A stretch of DNA of 64,000 nt from Bog-756 sp963778165 (lineage in GTDB: Bacteria > Actinomycetota > Acidimicrobiia > Acidimicrobiales > RAAP-2), in the NCBI GenBank assembly GCA_963778165.1, contig CAVZTE010000005.1, forward strand, positions 682,001-746,000. Direction: 5' to 3'. Below, piece by piece: positions 44,725 through 53,607 of this stretch. Below the pieces are notes generated by a model that searched no databases, had not been told where the DNA came from, and was given only the letters and a program-made list of their open reading frames with translations. Every line of letters starts with the position of its first letter. The first letter of the stretch is position 1. Made by a program: the position numbers and the translations under genes.

Positions 44725-44760
44725 AGATAAGCGCCGCCGAGCCGGTGGTCAGGGATGCCC
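44725..44760. repeat. dispersed repeat, copy E
   Basis: The core GCGCCGCCGAGCCGGTGGTC is followed by AGGGATGCCC, immediately before the lipoprotein gene at 44773. Confidence 0.65.
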
Positions 44761-44772
44761 TAGGTTGTGCTT

Positions 44773-45180
44773 ATGAATAGGCGCCGATGGCCTTGGTTGA
44801 TTGTTGTCATCGTTTCAGCAGGTCTGTCTGGTTGCACATCAGGATCCGCTTCGACGGCAACCACGGTATTGACCCCAGTCGAGACCGCGATGGCGTGGTT
44901 CCATGCGATCAACACAGGCAATATCACTGCTGCCCGTGACCTATTCGTGCCAAATCAACGACGGCAAATCGCTTGGATGAATCAACCTCGTTCAGATTTA
45001 TCAACGTTCTCTGACCTTCACTGTGCATCGGAGTCCGCATCGGCCAACAAGGCGGCCGTTCGCTGCACTTTCAAGGAGTCGGCGTCACCGACTGAAGGGA
45101 ATCCAGATTCATTTTGGAGTGTCTACATGCAGCGAGCACCAGCCGGGGGCTGGCTAATAAACAATTACGGACAGCCCTAG
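44773..45180 (+). CDS. small lipoprotein
   Basis: The protein is 135 residues from the ATG at 44773. The signal MNRRRWPWLIVVIVSAGLSG ends at a lipobox LSGC. The mature domain (ETAMAWFHAINTGNITAARD, then RDLFVPNQ and a C-terminal SVYMQRAPAGGWLINNYG) suggests an NTF2-like fold. It is the only gene between two noncoding gaps. Confidence 0.75.
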   Translation: MNRRRWPWLIVVIVSAGLSGCTSGSASTATTVLTPVETAMAWFHAINTGNITAARDLFVPNQRRQIAWMNQPRSDLSTFSDLHCASESASANKAAVRCTFKESASPTEGNPDSFWSVYMQRAPAGGWLINNYGQP

Positions 45181-45352
45181 GTCCCGTCGCAGGCTAGGTC
45201 CCGGTCGGAGATGAGTACCAAAAGTGGTCCCTGGCCCGGTCATCGGCGCACCTACGAGTCCGAGAGCTTCTCCCGAAGCCGAGCCAGGGCAAGGTCACGC
45301 TTGGCCCCCGGTACTGATTTGTCAACCGTCGTGCCCGCCGGCCAATCGTGAT

Positions 45353-45856
45353 TCAGACACGTACTTCATCTGAGGCCAGCAGTTCTTCGAGACGATCCAT
45401 CTGCTCCTGCATGCCATCTTCCATCCCGGAGTTGGCGATGGTGTCTCGCATCTCCTTGCTCTTGGTAGCCGTCAGGATGCGCACCGTGGTTTTGCCGTCA
45501 GTCTCGTCGAAAGAAACGGCACTCACAGGCTCTTGACCAGCCGGGACCGGCTCCATTCCGGGCATGTCAAGCAGCTCGGTAGCGACCACTCGTTCGTCGG
45601 CGACAATCTCTTGGTACTCGCCATGAAACACCAATTCAAAACCTGCCGATGCAGTCATTGCGTAACGCCATTTTCCTCCGACCCTCAGGTCGACCTCGAC
45701 TGCCGTCATGGTCCCTCGCTGTCCGCTCCACCACTGCTTGATCAACTCGGGCGTAGTCCAGGCGCGATACACCAAGTGCTTCGGCGCATCGAACGTTCTG
45801 GTGATGAGGATCTCGGTGTCACTGGGAAAGCTCAGTACTGCCCGCTTGCTTGTCAT
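45353..45856 (-). CDS. SRPBCC/AHSA1-domain protein
   Basis: The 167-residue protein is a full-length AHSA1 domain: EILITRTFDAPKHLVYRAWT, TTPELIKQWW, then a central strand set and the C-terminal helix GMQEQMDRLEELLASDEV. Such proteins bind hydrophobic ligands or act as Hsp90 co-factor-like domains. The start overlaps the ArsR gene by 4 bp; ArsR-AHSA1 pairs are common in actinobacteria and usually form one repressed operon. Confidence 0.92.
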   Translation of the reverse strand: MTSKRAVLSFPSDTEILITRTFDAPKHLVYRAWTTPELIKQWWSGQRGTMTAVEVDLRVGGKWRYAMTASAGFELVFHGEYQEIVADERVVATELLDMPGMEPVPAGQEPVSAVSFDETDGKTTVRILTATKSKEMRDTIANSGMEDGMQEQMDRLEELLASDEVRV

Positions 45857-46194
45857 GCCTTGTTCTCCTCTTCTTTTAAGCCGTCCAAGACGGCATCCAA
45901 TTGTTCAAAACGCTCGGTCCAAAGTTGTTCGTACGGAGACACCCAGTCGTGGATCGCCTTTAGCGGAGCACTGTTGACTCGGTAGATCCGTTGCTTGCCC
46001 TCGCCGCGCACCTCAACCAGCCCGACATCCTTGAGGACCCGCAGATGCTTCGAGACCTGTGGCTGCGGCCAGCCCAGGAGATCAACGAGATCGTTCACCG
46101 GACGCTCGCCACCTATCAGGACATCAAGCACCTTGCGGCGCTTGGGCTCCGCCACGGCGTTGAATGCATCCTCTGTCGTAGCGATCCTTGCCAC
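45853..46194 (-). CDS. ArsR-family transcriptional regulator
   Basis: The 113-residue protein has a winged helix: AEPKRRKVLDVLIGGERPVN, DLVDLLGWPQPQVSKHLRVL, KDVGLVEVRGEGKQRIYRVN. No Cys metal site is present, so it belongs to the non-metal ArsR group that pairs with AHSA1 proteins. It is probably autoregulated through the near-palindrome just upstream. Confidence 0.93.
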   Translation of the reverse strand: MARIATTEDAFNAVAEPKRRKVLDVLIGGERPVNDLVDLLGWPQPQVSKHLRVLKDVGLVEVRGEGKQRIYRVNSAPLKAIHDWVSPYEQLWTERFEQLDAVLDGLKEEENKA

Positions 46195-46203
46195 CCCAGC
46201 ATC

Positions 46204-46224
46204 ATATGCCGATATAGGGATATG
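46204..46224. promoter_or_regulatory. candidate ArsR operator
   Basis: The inverted repeat CATATGCC-GATAT-AGGGATATG (46204-46224, one mismatch) lies 9 bp before the ArsR start, in an AT-rich patch. ArsR dimers usually bind such a site over their own promoter. Confidence 0.5.
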
Positions 46225-46372
46225 TCAAGCCAACCCATCGCGCGCGGCTTGGCGGAGTCGAAATGAGCCGATGTATTGGTCCAAGAAGGACCGGCCGCCT
46301 ATCCCCCATGTGCCGGTCGAAGGCAGGGAGGATAACGGCCGAAGAACCGTGTTCTGGGCGTACCGTGAGAAC

Positions 46373-47035
46373 GTGAAGATTCCGGCTGGGGTGGTGGCAG
46401 GCCTTGGAGTCGGACTGCTGCTTTCCGCCTGCACGAGTGCTATCCCGGGCCGGGCGACCAACTCCTCCTCTGCTGCATTACAGGGCGATGCCTCTGCGTT
46501 GTATGCCCGTCCGATCCGGCTCCCCGAGGTGAAAGGCGACTGCCCAGTGAGCGGTGCTAGGCCCGTCAACATCCGGTGGGGCGGCATTACGGGTGGAATC
46601 AGCGGCTATGTGGCTGGGCAAGGCCCTGTGTGGCTGGTGATGGCCGAAGAGTCGGTACCAATCTCGCCGGCCACAGTTGACGGCCATGTGGTTGTCCACG
46701 GTGCCGTAGTGCCCTGGGGCCCGAGTTCAAGCCCGGGCTGGGGGGCCCTCAAAACCGTCTGGCTCTCCCTACCGGCCTACAAGGGGCCCTATCTGATCCG
46801 AGGTAAACGCCTGGACGGCACTGGCCCGGTCCGGATTGGCGACAGCCCACATCGCAGCACCTTTGTTGTGCCGCCGGGTGCGTCGGTCAACGGTGGGGAC
46901 GGTTACCGCCCGGGGATCGCCTATGTCTGGATCCGACAACCCGGCTGCTATGGGTTCCAGATCGACGGTACGAACTTCACCCACACCGTGGTCATATTCG
47001 TGCTCCCATCCCCAACCAAAGGGGCAAGTACCTGA
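46373..47035 (+). CDS. secreted lipoprotein of unknown function
   Basis: The protein is 220 residues from a GTG at 46373 (VKIPAGVVAGLGVGLLLSAC, lipobox LSAC). The mature domain contains GISGYVAGQGPVWLVMAEES, VVVHGAVVPWGPSSSPGWGA and YVWIRQPGCYGFQIDG, a beta-rich fold. No family is recognised. The longer frame upstream has no ribosome site. Confidence 0.75.
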   Translation: MKIPAGVVAGLGVGLLLSACTSAIPGRATNSSSAALQGDASALYARPIRLPEVKGDCPVSGARPVNIRWGGITGGISGYVAGQGPVWLVMAEESVPISPATVDGHVVVHGAVVPWGPSSSPGWGALKTVWLSLPAYKGPYLIRGKRLDGTGPVRIGDSPHRSTFVVPPGASVNGGDGYRPGIAYVWIRQPGCYGFQIDGTNFTHTVVIFVLPSPTKGAST

Positions 47036-47227
47036 CGTGCTCCCGGTGGTCGGGGCAGTCCGGTCAGCCAATGGTTACTCTTCCGAGGATGGCCCAGGAT
47101 GAGAACAACACCGGAGGAGCTCGCCTTTGAAGGATTCGATCCGCAGGCTCCTAGGTCAAGCGACATTCTGACAGTGCAGAGTAGCGGTCGACCAAAACAC
47201 ACTCGTGCGTGGTCCTACTGACACCTC

Positions 47228-48798
47228 TCAGGGAGTCAGGTGGTGTGCACAGGTATAGTTGGGGCTGTCTTTGTTGCTGTTAGTTCCATCGGGGCAGGTG
47301 GTATCCCACCAGACGGCGTCTTTCAACGTCGCGCCCGTGAGGTTGGCGCCGTTGAGGTCGGTACTGTAGAGGGTGGCCTTTTCGAGGTCGGCGCCTTTGA
47401 GGTCAGCCTTTGCAAGATCTGCATTACTGAGGTTGGCGCCATACAGCTGGGCCGCGCTCGAGATTGGTGCTTTGAAGATCGGCCCCCGCGAGATCGGCCT
47501 GCGTGCCGACTAGATAACCGGCCACCAGTCGCCACCCGCCCGGCAGCGCCGCTGGGACCCCGACGATTTTTCCTGAGCGTACCTCAGAGAGTTTTGCGCC
47601 GGTGAGGGTGGTACCGGTGACGGTAGAGCCGGTGAGAATGGCGTCAGTGAGGTTGGCGTCAGTGAGGTTGGCGTCAGTGAGGTTGGCGTCGGTGAGGTGG
47701 GCCGCGTCACCGATGAGAAAGCCGCCGAACAGTTGCCATCCGGCCGGCAGCGCCGCCGGCACTCCGATAATTCCTCCTGAAGTCACTCCGGTGAGGTCGG
47801 CACCGGTGAGGGTCGCGCCGGTGAGGGTAGTGCCGGTGAGAATGTCATCGAAGAGGCTGGCGTCGGTGAGGTTGGCGTCGGTGAGGTTGGCGTCGGTGAG
47901 GTTGTCCTGATCGCCGACCAGAAAGCCGTCGAATAGTTGCCATCCGACCGGTAGCGTCGCCGGGGTTCCGATAACGCCTCCTGAGGTTACGAAGGTGTGA
48001 CTTCCTAAGTTGACGAATAAAGAGCCGGTAAAAGTAGCACCGGTTAGCGTGGCGCCGGTCAGGGTAACGCCCGAGAGTCTGGCGTCGTTGAGGTCGGCGT
48101 CTGTAAGGTCGGCGTTGGTGAGGTTGGCGTTGGCGAGGTTCGCCTCATCACCGATGAGATAGCCGGCCACTAGTTGCCAGTCGGCCGGCAGCGCTGCCGG
48201 AATCCCGATGATTCCTCCTGAGGTCACAAAGGAGAGGGTGGCACCGGTGAGGGTGGCGTTAGTGAGGGTAGAGCCGGTGAGAATGGCATCAGTGAGGTTG
48301 GCACCAGTGAGGTTGGCACCAGTGAGGTTGGCACCAGTGAGGTGGGCCGCATCACCGATGAGATAGCCGGCCACTAGTTGCCATCCGGCCGGCAGCGCTG
48401 CCGGCACTCCGAGTAATTTTTCCTGAGGTCACTCCGGCGAGGTCGGCACCGGTGAGGGTTACACCGGTGAGGGTGGCGTTGGTGAGTTTGGCGTTGGTGA
48501 GTGTGGCGTTGGTGAGTTTGGCGTTGGTGAGGTTGGCGGCAGTTAGATCGGCGCCATTGAGATAAGCGTCAGTGAGGTTGGTACCGTCGAGGTCCGTGCT
48601 GGTCAGGTTGGCCCCACCGAGGTCGGCGTTAGCGAGATCCTTGTGAGCGAAATTACAGCCTTTCAAGTTGGCCCCTTGGCCCGGGGTGCAGCTTGCCGCC
48701 TCTGCGGGCCGGGGTGAGAGGACGCAGAACGCTGTGGCGAAAAGCAGCCCGCAAGCAAGTGATCCACCGAGCATTGCCCTAATGCGATGACCCTTCAT
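47228..48798 (-). CDS. secreted pentapeptide-repeat protein (two frameshifts)
   Basis: The reconstruction is 522 residues. It has a signal sequence (SLACGLLFATAFCVLSP), a Cys-rich start (ASCTPGQGANLKGCNFAHKD), then many A(N/D)LTxx pentapeptides forming a right-handed quadrilateral helix. The pentapeptide blocks are separated by about five copies of a spacer, SGGIIGVPAALPAGWQLV followed by YLIGD. The end carries the VWWDTTCPDGTNSN motif. Extra bases near 48412 and 47455 break the frame; both correct to the same polarity as the others. It could be a structural or DNA-mimic-like extracellular protein; function is unknown. Confidence 0.82.
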
Positions 48799-49007
48799 GG
48801 CGTCACCACCTCCTCCACCTAAGCGTTCGCAGGCAGCGTAGCCCCGACACCCATAACAAGCGAACGAGTCCCTGATGGTTTCAGATAACTGAGCGTCTGC
48901 GCGGACGGTGATTGAGCAAGGGTGTTCGTGTTACAGCGTGCCACACCGACAGCTAACCGATGCCATGATTGGTCGATGATCACCGGACCGCAGTCAGATT
49001 CTCAACG

Positions 49008-49931
49008 ATGACAACGAGGCCGTGGGGCTGGGGGGGATGGATCGGTCTGGTTCTAGTCGCTTTCGTGGTGGCTGGGTGCTCCTCGCAGGCGGCTACTCCG
49101 ACGACGGTAGCGAAGGCCAGCGGTCCGACTAAGCCGCTATCGACGACCGGGATTGACCATTGGAAGCAAGTGGGTAGTTACGACGAGAGCAGCCTGGATG
49201 CCGGTGAGGGAGTGGCCACCGTGGTCCAACCCGGGAGAGCCAGCTATCTCCTCTACCGAGGGCTGACCTCGGTGCCGAAGAGCCTGAGCGCGGAAGGGTG
49301 GAGTCACATCGGCGATCCCGATTCGACCGGTGGCTACATCATCGACGCCTATCAGGGGCCCAGTTCCCGTCACTCCAAGATGTTCCTGGTGACCACACCG
49401 TCCGGCGCCACCGCTCAGTACGTGCACACACTCGTGTCCAAGGAGCTCTACAACAACTCCTTCGACACGATCGCCCCGGGAGCACAGTGGATGGTGGCCG
49501 GCGAATGGGGGACCATGAGCCATCTCCAGATCTATCCGACTCCGGACCTGAACCACCGGACCTCCCCGCACGGTGGCCAGCTTTCACTCGCCGGTTATAT
49601 CAAGCTCGACCACAGGGTGAACAACATTCAGGGATGTGACTTCACATCGAAGACGACCCTGATCTGCGCGTCGGATGACGACACAAAGACCCTGTTCTCG
49701 AACCAGAAGCCGTTGCTGGAGGTAGTGTTGCCACACCCGCTAGAAGGCACCACCCTCCCCGCACACGTCATCGACCTCGGTTCGATTCCCGAGAAGAGCA
49801 CGTGCACGGGCACCTTCGAGGCAGAGGGAGTCGACTACGCAGTGGCGTCAGGCATCCTTCGGGTGGAGATCATTCAGCCCGGGTCGTGCATCCTCCACAC
49901 CACGGTCTATGAGTACGCACACGCCGGCTGA
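49008..49931 (+). CDS. secreted lipoprotein of unknown function
   Basis: The protein is 307 residues from the ATG at 49008. The signal is WGWGGWIGLVLVAFVVAGC (lipobox VAGC), followed by a Ser/Thr linker. The mature part has GEGVATVVQPGRASYLLYRG, SAEGWSHIGDPDSTGGYIID and CTGTFEAEGVDYAVASGILR. No family is recognised. It is one of the cluster of orphan lipoproteins. Confidence 0.75.
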   Translation: MTTRPWGWGGWIGLVLVAFVVAGCSSQAATPTTVAKASGPTKPLSTTGIDHWKQVGSYDESSLDAGEGVATVVQPGRASYLLYRGLTSVPKSLSAEGWSHIGDPDSTGGYIIDAYQGPSSRHSKMFLVTTPSGATAQYVHTLVSKELYNNSFDTIAPGAQWMVAGEWGTMSHLQIYPTPDLNHRTSPHGGQLSLAGYIKLDHRVNNIQGCDFTSKTTLICASDDDTKTLFSNQKPLLEVVLPHPLEGTTLPAHVIDLGSIPEKSTCTGTFEAEGVDYAVASGILRVEIIQPGSCILHTTVYEYAHAG

Positions 49932-49948
49932 GTGCCGCTCGGGCCGAT

Positions 49949-51031
49949 TCAGTCGTCGACCGTCATGCCTTCGGCAACCGCCTCGGCAAGATGACGCCGA
50001 TCGACATCGAGCTGCTCGGCAACCGTCTCGTCATCGGCCATCACCTGATCGAGGTCAGTCGACTCGTAGCCGATGACACCCATGTCGGCGAAGGTATTGC
50101 GCATCTTCGGACCCCACAACCCGACGTCCTTCAGAGTGGGGACGATCCGGGTGAACAGAAGGCTCCGGAAGAGCTTCTGGCTTTCGCTCTCGTCGACGTA
50201 CTTGATACAGGCTTCAGCGTCGTAGCCCAGCCGCTCCCATAGCTCATTGGCCAGGAACCGATCGCGCATCCGGTAGCACGCATCGGCACAAAACTCCTCG
50301 CGCTCATCACGCTCACCCTGGGTCAGCTGTGGGTAGTAGTCGCGTAATGCCAGGCGTCCGAACATGACGTGTCGTGCCTCGTCTTGCATGACGTAGGCGT
50401 TCACCGCCTTCCCCAGTGGATCGCCGGCTGTGTTGCGTATCAGACCGAATGCAGCAAGTGCCAAGCCCTCGATGAGAACCTGCATTCCGAGGTAGGTCAT
50501 ATCCCACCGTGAATCGGTAAGGACGTCATCGAGGAGCGACTTCAGATTGTCATTGATCGGATAGGCGACTTCGATCTTGTCGAGATAGCGAGAGTAGGTC
50601 TCGACGTGCCGCGCCTCATCCATGACCTGAGTGGCGGCATAGTACTTCGAATCGATGTCGGGGACTGACTGGACGATCTTCGCCGTGCAGATCAGCGCCC
50701 CTTGCTCCCCGTGGAGAAACTGACTGAACTGCCAGCCGACCATATGGCGACGCACATGACCGCGCTCCTCGTCGGTGAGCTTGTCCCACATGGGCGAGCC
50801 GAAGATCGGAACCAACTCGTCGGGCATCTCGAGTGGGTTCTCGGGGTCTGGGTCGTGCGACCAGTCGATGCGCTCTTTGGCATCCCACTGCTTTCTCTTA
50901 CCCTTGTCGTACAGGTTGATCAGCTTGTCGCGACCGTTGTCGTAGTCCCAAGTGAACTCCGCCGTTCCGGACTGGTCACCGGTTTGCCACCCGGTCTTGT
51001 CCACCGGCAACTGGTAGATCTTCGTGCTCAT
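49949..51031 (-). CDS. ferritin-like diiron protein
   Basis: The protein is 360 residues from the ATG at 51031, after GGGAG. All six iron ligands of a ferritin-like four-helix bundle are visible: Glu109 (GEQGAL), Glu139xxHis142 (DEARHVE), Glu188 (LIEGLAL), Glu218xxHis221 (DEARHVM). The size and doubled DEARH fit the ribonucleotide-reductase-like or AurF-type oxygenase families, not iron-storage ferritin. The likely role is oxidation of an unknown substrate. No reductase neighbour is seen. Confidence 0.88.
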   Translation of the reverse strand: MSTKIYQLPVDKTGWQTGDQSGTAEFTWDYDNGRDKLINLYDKGKRKQWDAKERIDWSHDPDPENPLEMPDELVPIFGSPMWDKLTDEERGHVRRHMVGWQFSQFLHGEQGALICTAKIVQSVPDIDSKYYAATQVMDEARHVETYSRYLDKIEVAYPINDNLKSLLDDVLTDSRWDMTYLGMQVLIEGLALAAFGLIRNTAGDPLGKAVNAYVMQDEARHVMFGRLALRDYYPQLTQGERDEREEFCADACYRMRDRFLANELWERLGYDAEACIKYVDESESQKLFRSLLFTRIVPTLKDVGLWGPKMRNTFADMGVIGYESTDLDQVMADDETVAEQLDVDRRHLAEAVAEGMTVDD

Positions 51032-51724
51032 CGCTGCGACTCCCGATGGTTGCTCTCTGACCCCAGTCTTGGCGGATTGGCCACTCATGTCAATCAACCG
51101 TCGTTCGACGGGACACACTGGCGCAGCGGCCCACCGATACCGGACCAGCCAGCGACAGGATGCAGGCACTCAGGGCGGATTGGATTGACTCTCCTCGTCT
51201 CGCCCACAGGGCCGGATACGAACGACTTCTCGATAAACCGGTCCGGCAGGTACGGCTCGACTCGTCGGCTTACCTCGGCCGTAGACGCATATCCATGCGT
51301 CTCACCCCCATAGCCGCCTTCATTCCTTGGAGGAGCCGACCAATATCCTCGACCGCCCTGAGATCCTCGTCGGCGGTCACACCGTGTGGTGCCGGCCATG
51401 GGATCAGGCCTTTCCAGTGGGCGCTACCGGACTCGAACCGATGACCTGCTGAGCGAGCCGAACGCCATTCAGTCCGAACTACCTTCCGGTCCATCTCCCA
51501 CACCACGAAGACCTAACGCCGCTGTGGTCTCGGAGCACCCCCGAGACAGGCAAGTCCCTGCTCCACGCCCCATGTATCGGTATCGTGGTTATACGGGTAA
51601 AAACGTGCCCCAAGTGATATGAGGCACCGGCGTCATGCCTTCCGGAGGATTGAAGCCATCCGACAGTCGAACGGATCAGTTCACAGTATGGTCCGTGTTC
51701 ATCCATAGTTCTTGGAGGGCCCCA
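51032..51724. other. gene-free region holding a partial tRNA-Val copy
   Basis: No convincing gene was found. A 36-bp sequence at 51416-51451 is identical to the 3' half of the tRNA-Val gene at 52733, described separately. Confidence 0.6.
51416..51451. repeat. direct repeat of tRNA-Val 3' end (possible attachment site)
   Basis: The 36 bases are identical, in the same orientation, to 52731-52766, covering the acceptor and T-arm of tRNA-Val(TAC). The neighbouring bases on both sides differ. This is what an integrated element leaves opposite a tRNA target. No integrase gene lies between. Confidence 0.7.
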
Positions 51725-52669
51725 ATGCGGTGGAGAACTCGAACCTGGCTCGCAGCACTTGTTGGAACAGTGGGTCTCAGCGCCATTTCGGTCGTGGTGG
51801 GCGTCGCCCCGCGAGCGGGAGCGGACGCGCATAGGGCAACTCCGACCCCCGCCGATTTGCCTCGGCCCTTCTTGACCTGTCACGGCTCCCTCCTCGGCAC
51901 AGTGCTCAACCGGCCAATCGTTGGCATCACGGCAACCTCGACTGAACAGGGCTACTGGCTGGTCGCATCCGACGGCGGCGTTTTCTCTTTCGGCGACGCG
52001 CGGTTCTACGGTTCGACCGGCAATCTCGTACTCAACAAGCCGATTGTCGGCATGGCTGCCACTCCAGATGGTGAGGGTTATTGGATCGTGGCGTCCGATG
52101 GAGGCGTGTTCAGCTACGGCGACGCCCAGTTCTACGGATCGACCGGCAATCTCAGGCTGAACAAGCCAGTGGTGGGGATGGCAGCAACGCCGGACGGAAA
52201 GGGCTATTGGCTGGTTGCATCTGATGGAGGCATTTTCAGCTACGGCGACGCGATGTTTTACGGGTCGACCGGAGATGTAACTCTCAATCAGCCCATCGTA
52301 GCCATGGCGGCAACTCGGGACGGCAACGGTTACTGGCTTGCGGCCGCTGACGGTGGGATCTTCACGTTCGGAACGGCCACGTTCTTTGGAAGTGGTCCAC
52401 AACTGGTCCAGGGCGTCACTGACTTCAACTCGTTCGCCACAACCAAGACTGGCGACGGGTACATCATGGCCAACTCGAGCCGGGGGTATCTGCTGAACTT
52501 CGGGGACGCCCTCTACGGGGGGATCGGCTTCACTCCGGCAGACACCACCTCACTCGCCGGTCTAACCCAACCAATTGGCCTGACCTACATGTATTGGGAC
52601 GCCACCCAAGCCGGCGGGGTCTACCTCAACGACCCGAACACGACTCCAGTCACAGGTACTACCTGTTAG
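51725..52669 (+). CDS. secreted 42-residue repeat protein in tRNA-flanked segment
   Basis: The protein is 314 residues from the ATG at 51725, after GGAGG. The signal helix is TWLAALVGTVGLSAISVVVG. Then four 42-residue blades follow, GYWLVASDGGVFSFGDARFY type, with a Cys near the N-terminal end of the mature region (FLTCHGS) and one at the C-terminus (GTTC), perhaps a closing disulfide. It is the only gene between the two 36-bp direct repeats. It resembles 31679-33070 but has fewer blades. Confidence 0.88.
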   Translation: MRWRTRTWLAALVGTVGLSAISVVVGVAPRAGADAHRATPTPADLPRPFLTCHGSLLGTVLNRPIVGITATSTEQGYWLVASDGGVFSFGDARFYGSTGNLVLNKPIVGMAATPDGEGYWIVASDGGVFSYGDAQFYGSTGNLRLNKPVVGMAATPDGKGYWLVASDGGIFSYGDAMFYGSTGDVTLNQPIVAMAATRDGNGYWLAAADGGIFTFGTATFFGSGPQLVQGVTDFNSFATTKTGDGYIMANSSRGYLLNFGDALYGGIGFTPADTTSLAGLTQPIGLTYMYWDATQAGGVYLNDPNTTPVTGTTC

Positions 52670-52730
52670 ACCATCGACTCCCCACCTCCGCAAACCGGCT
52701 CCAACTCGACGAACCGGTCAGTTTTTTCGA

Positions 52731-52766
52731 AGTGGGCGCTACCGGACTCGAACCGATGACCTGCTG
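52731..52766. repeat. direct repeat overlapping tRNA-Val 3' end
   Basis: This is the tRNA-side copy of the 36-bp repeat described at 51416. It overlaps the last 34 bases of tRNA-Val, so the tRNA gene stays intact. Confidence 0.7.
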
Positions 52767-52805
52767 GTTGTAAGCCAGCTGCTCTACCAACTGAGCTAAG
52801 CGCCC
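52733..52805 (-). tRNA. tRNA-Val(TAC)
   Basis: The minus strand folds as a complete 73-nt tRNA. The acceptor stem is GGGCGCT/AGCGCCC, the D arm GCTCAGTTGGTAGAGC, the anticodon stem GCTGG/CCAGC with loop CTTACAA (anticodon TAC, Val GTA), and the T arm TTCGAGT within ATCGGTTCGAGTCCGGT. The discriminator is A and no CCA is encoded. Confidence 0.97.
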
Positions 52806-52817
52806 GCGTGTAGCTGG

Positions 52818-53559
52818 CTAAGTCACGATGGCCAACCGCAACGATTCCAGGAGGGATGCGGTCGAGGCAGCCACCGGGCGTCCTCCGGGCCGCATGCTCC
52901 AGGGTAACCAGATCGCGGTCTTGCGACTCGACCATCACGGCACCGGCTTCGGAGCAGACCAGCATGCCTCCCAAGTAGTCCCAACTGCCCAGTTGGGATC
53001 CTCCCAGCGCCGCGTACCCGTCGAGCACTCCTTCAGCCACGGCACACAGGTCGAGAGCCGCCGCCCCGAGGCACCGGTACTGGGACCATCCGAGGTACCG
53101 GGGCGGATACCCCGAAAATGCCACGATGGCCTGTTCCAACACTTCGCATCCGGAGGGACTGATCGGACGCCCATCCTTGCGGGCACCCCCACCCCGGACG
53201 GCTTCGAACCGGACCCCCGAGGCCTGATTGACCACTACGGCGACCCGCGGCCCCTCGTCGTCCACAGCGCAAAGGCTGGTGGCGTACCAGGGAATCCCCC
53301 TGGAGGCATTGGTAGAACCGTCCACCGGGTCGATCACCACCACTACCGGCCGGTCCGGATGGTGGTTCCCTGACTCCTCGGACATCACCCCGAGCCCGGC
53401 TTTGGTGAGGATCTCCACGGCCACCGCGTCCGCCGCCAGGTCCGACCGGTACTGTCCCTGGCGGGTTCCGGCCAATCCCCAGTCGTCAAGGCCCCCGAGC
53501 GCATCGAACACCGCCGATGCCGTGGCGTGCAGCACCTCGAGCAGTCCATCGTCGTCCAC
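52818..53559 (-). CDS. inositol monophosphatase-family protein (frameshifted)
   Basis: The protein is 246 residues from a GTG at 53559, after one extra G near 52880 is removed. Metal-binding motifs are VMSEESGN (the Glu of the first site) and VVIDPVDGSTNASRG (DPxDGT/S). The second Asp motif is GSWDYLGGMLVCSEAGAV. The corrected end is RRTPVAASTASLLESLRLAI, typical of the family. Uncorrected, the frame runs through tRNA-Val to 52666, which is not credible. It hydrolyses inositol or related sugar/nucleotide phosphates. Confidence 0.85.
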
Positions 53560-53607
53560 GGGCCGACGATACCGGAGAGAGCCGGGGACCGGTAGGCTGA
53601 GCGTCCT

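Noticed and set aside
47228..48798. Regular short repeats resembling a CRISPR array at first sight
   Set aside because: The repeats are in-frame pentapeptides of a coding region with no constant-length spacers, and no cas genes are nearby.
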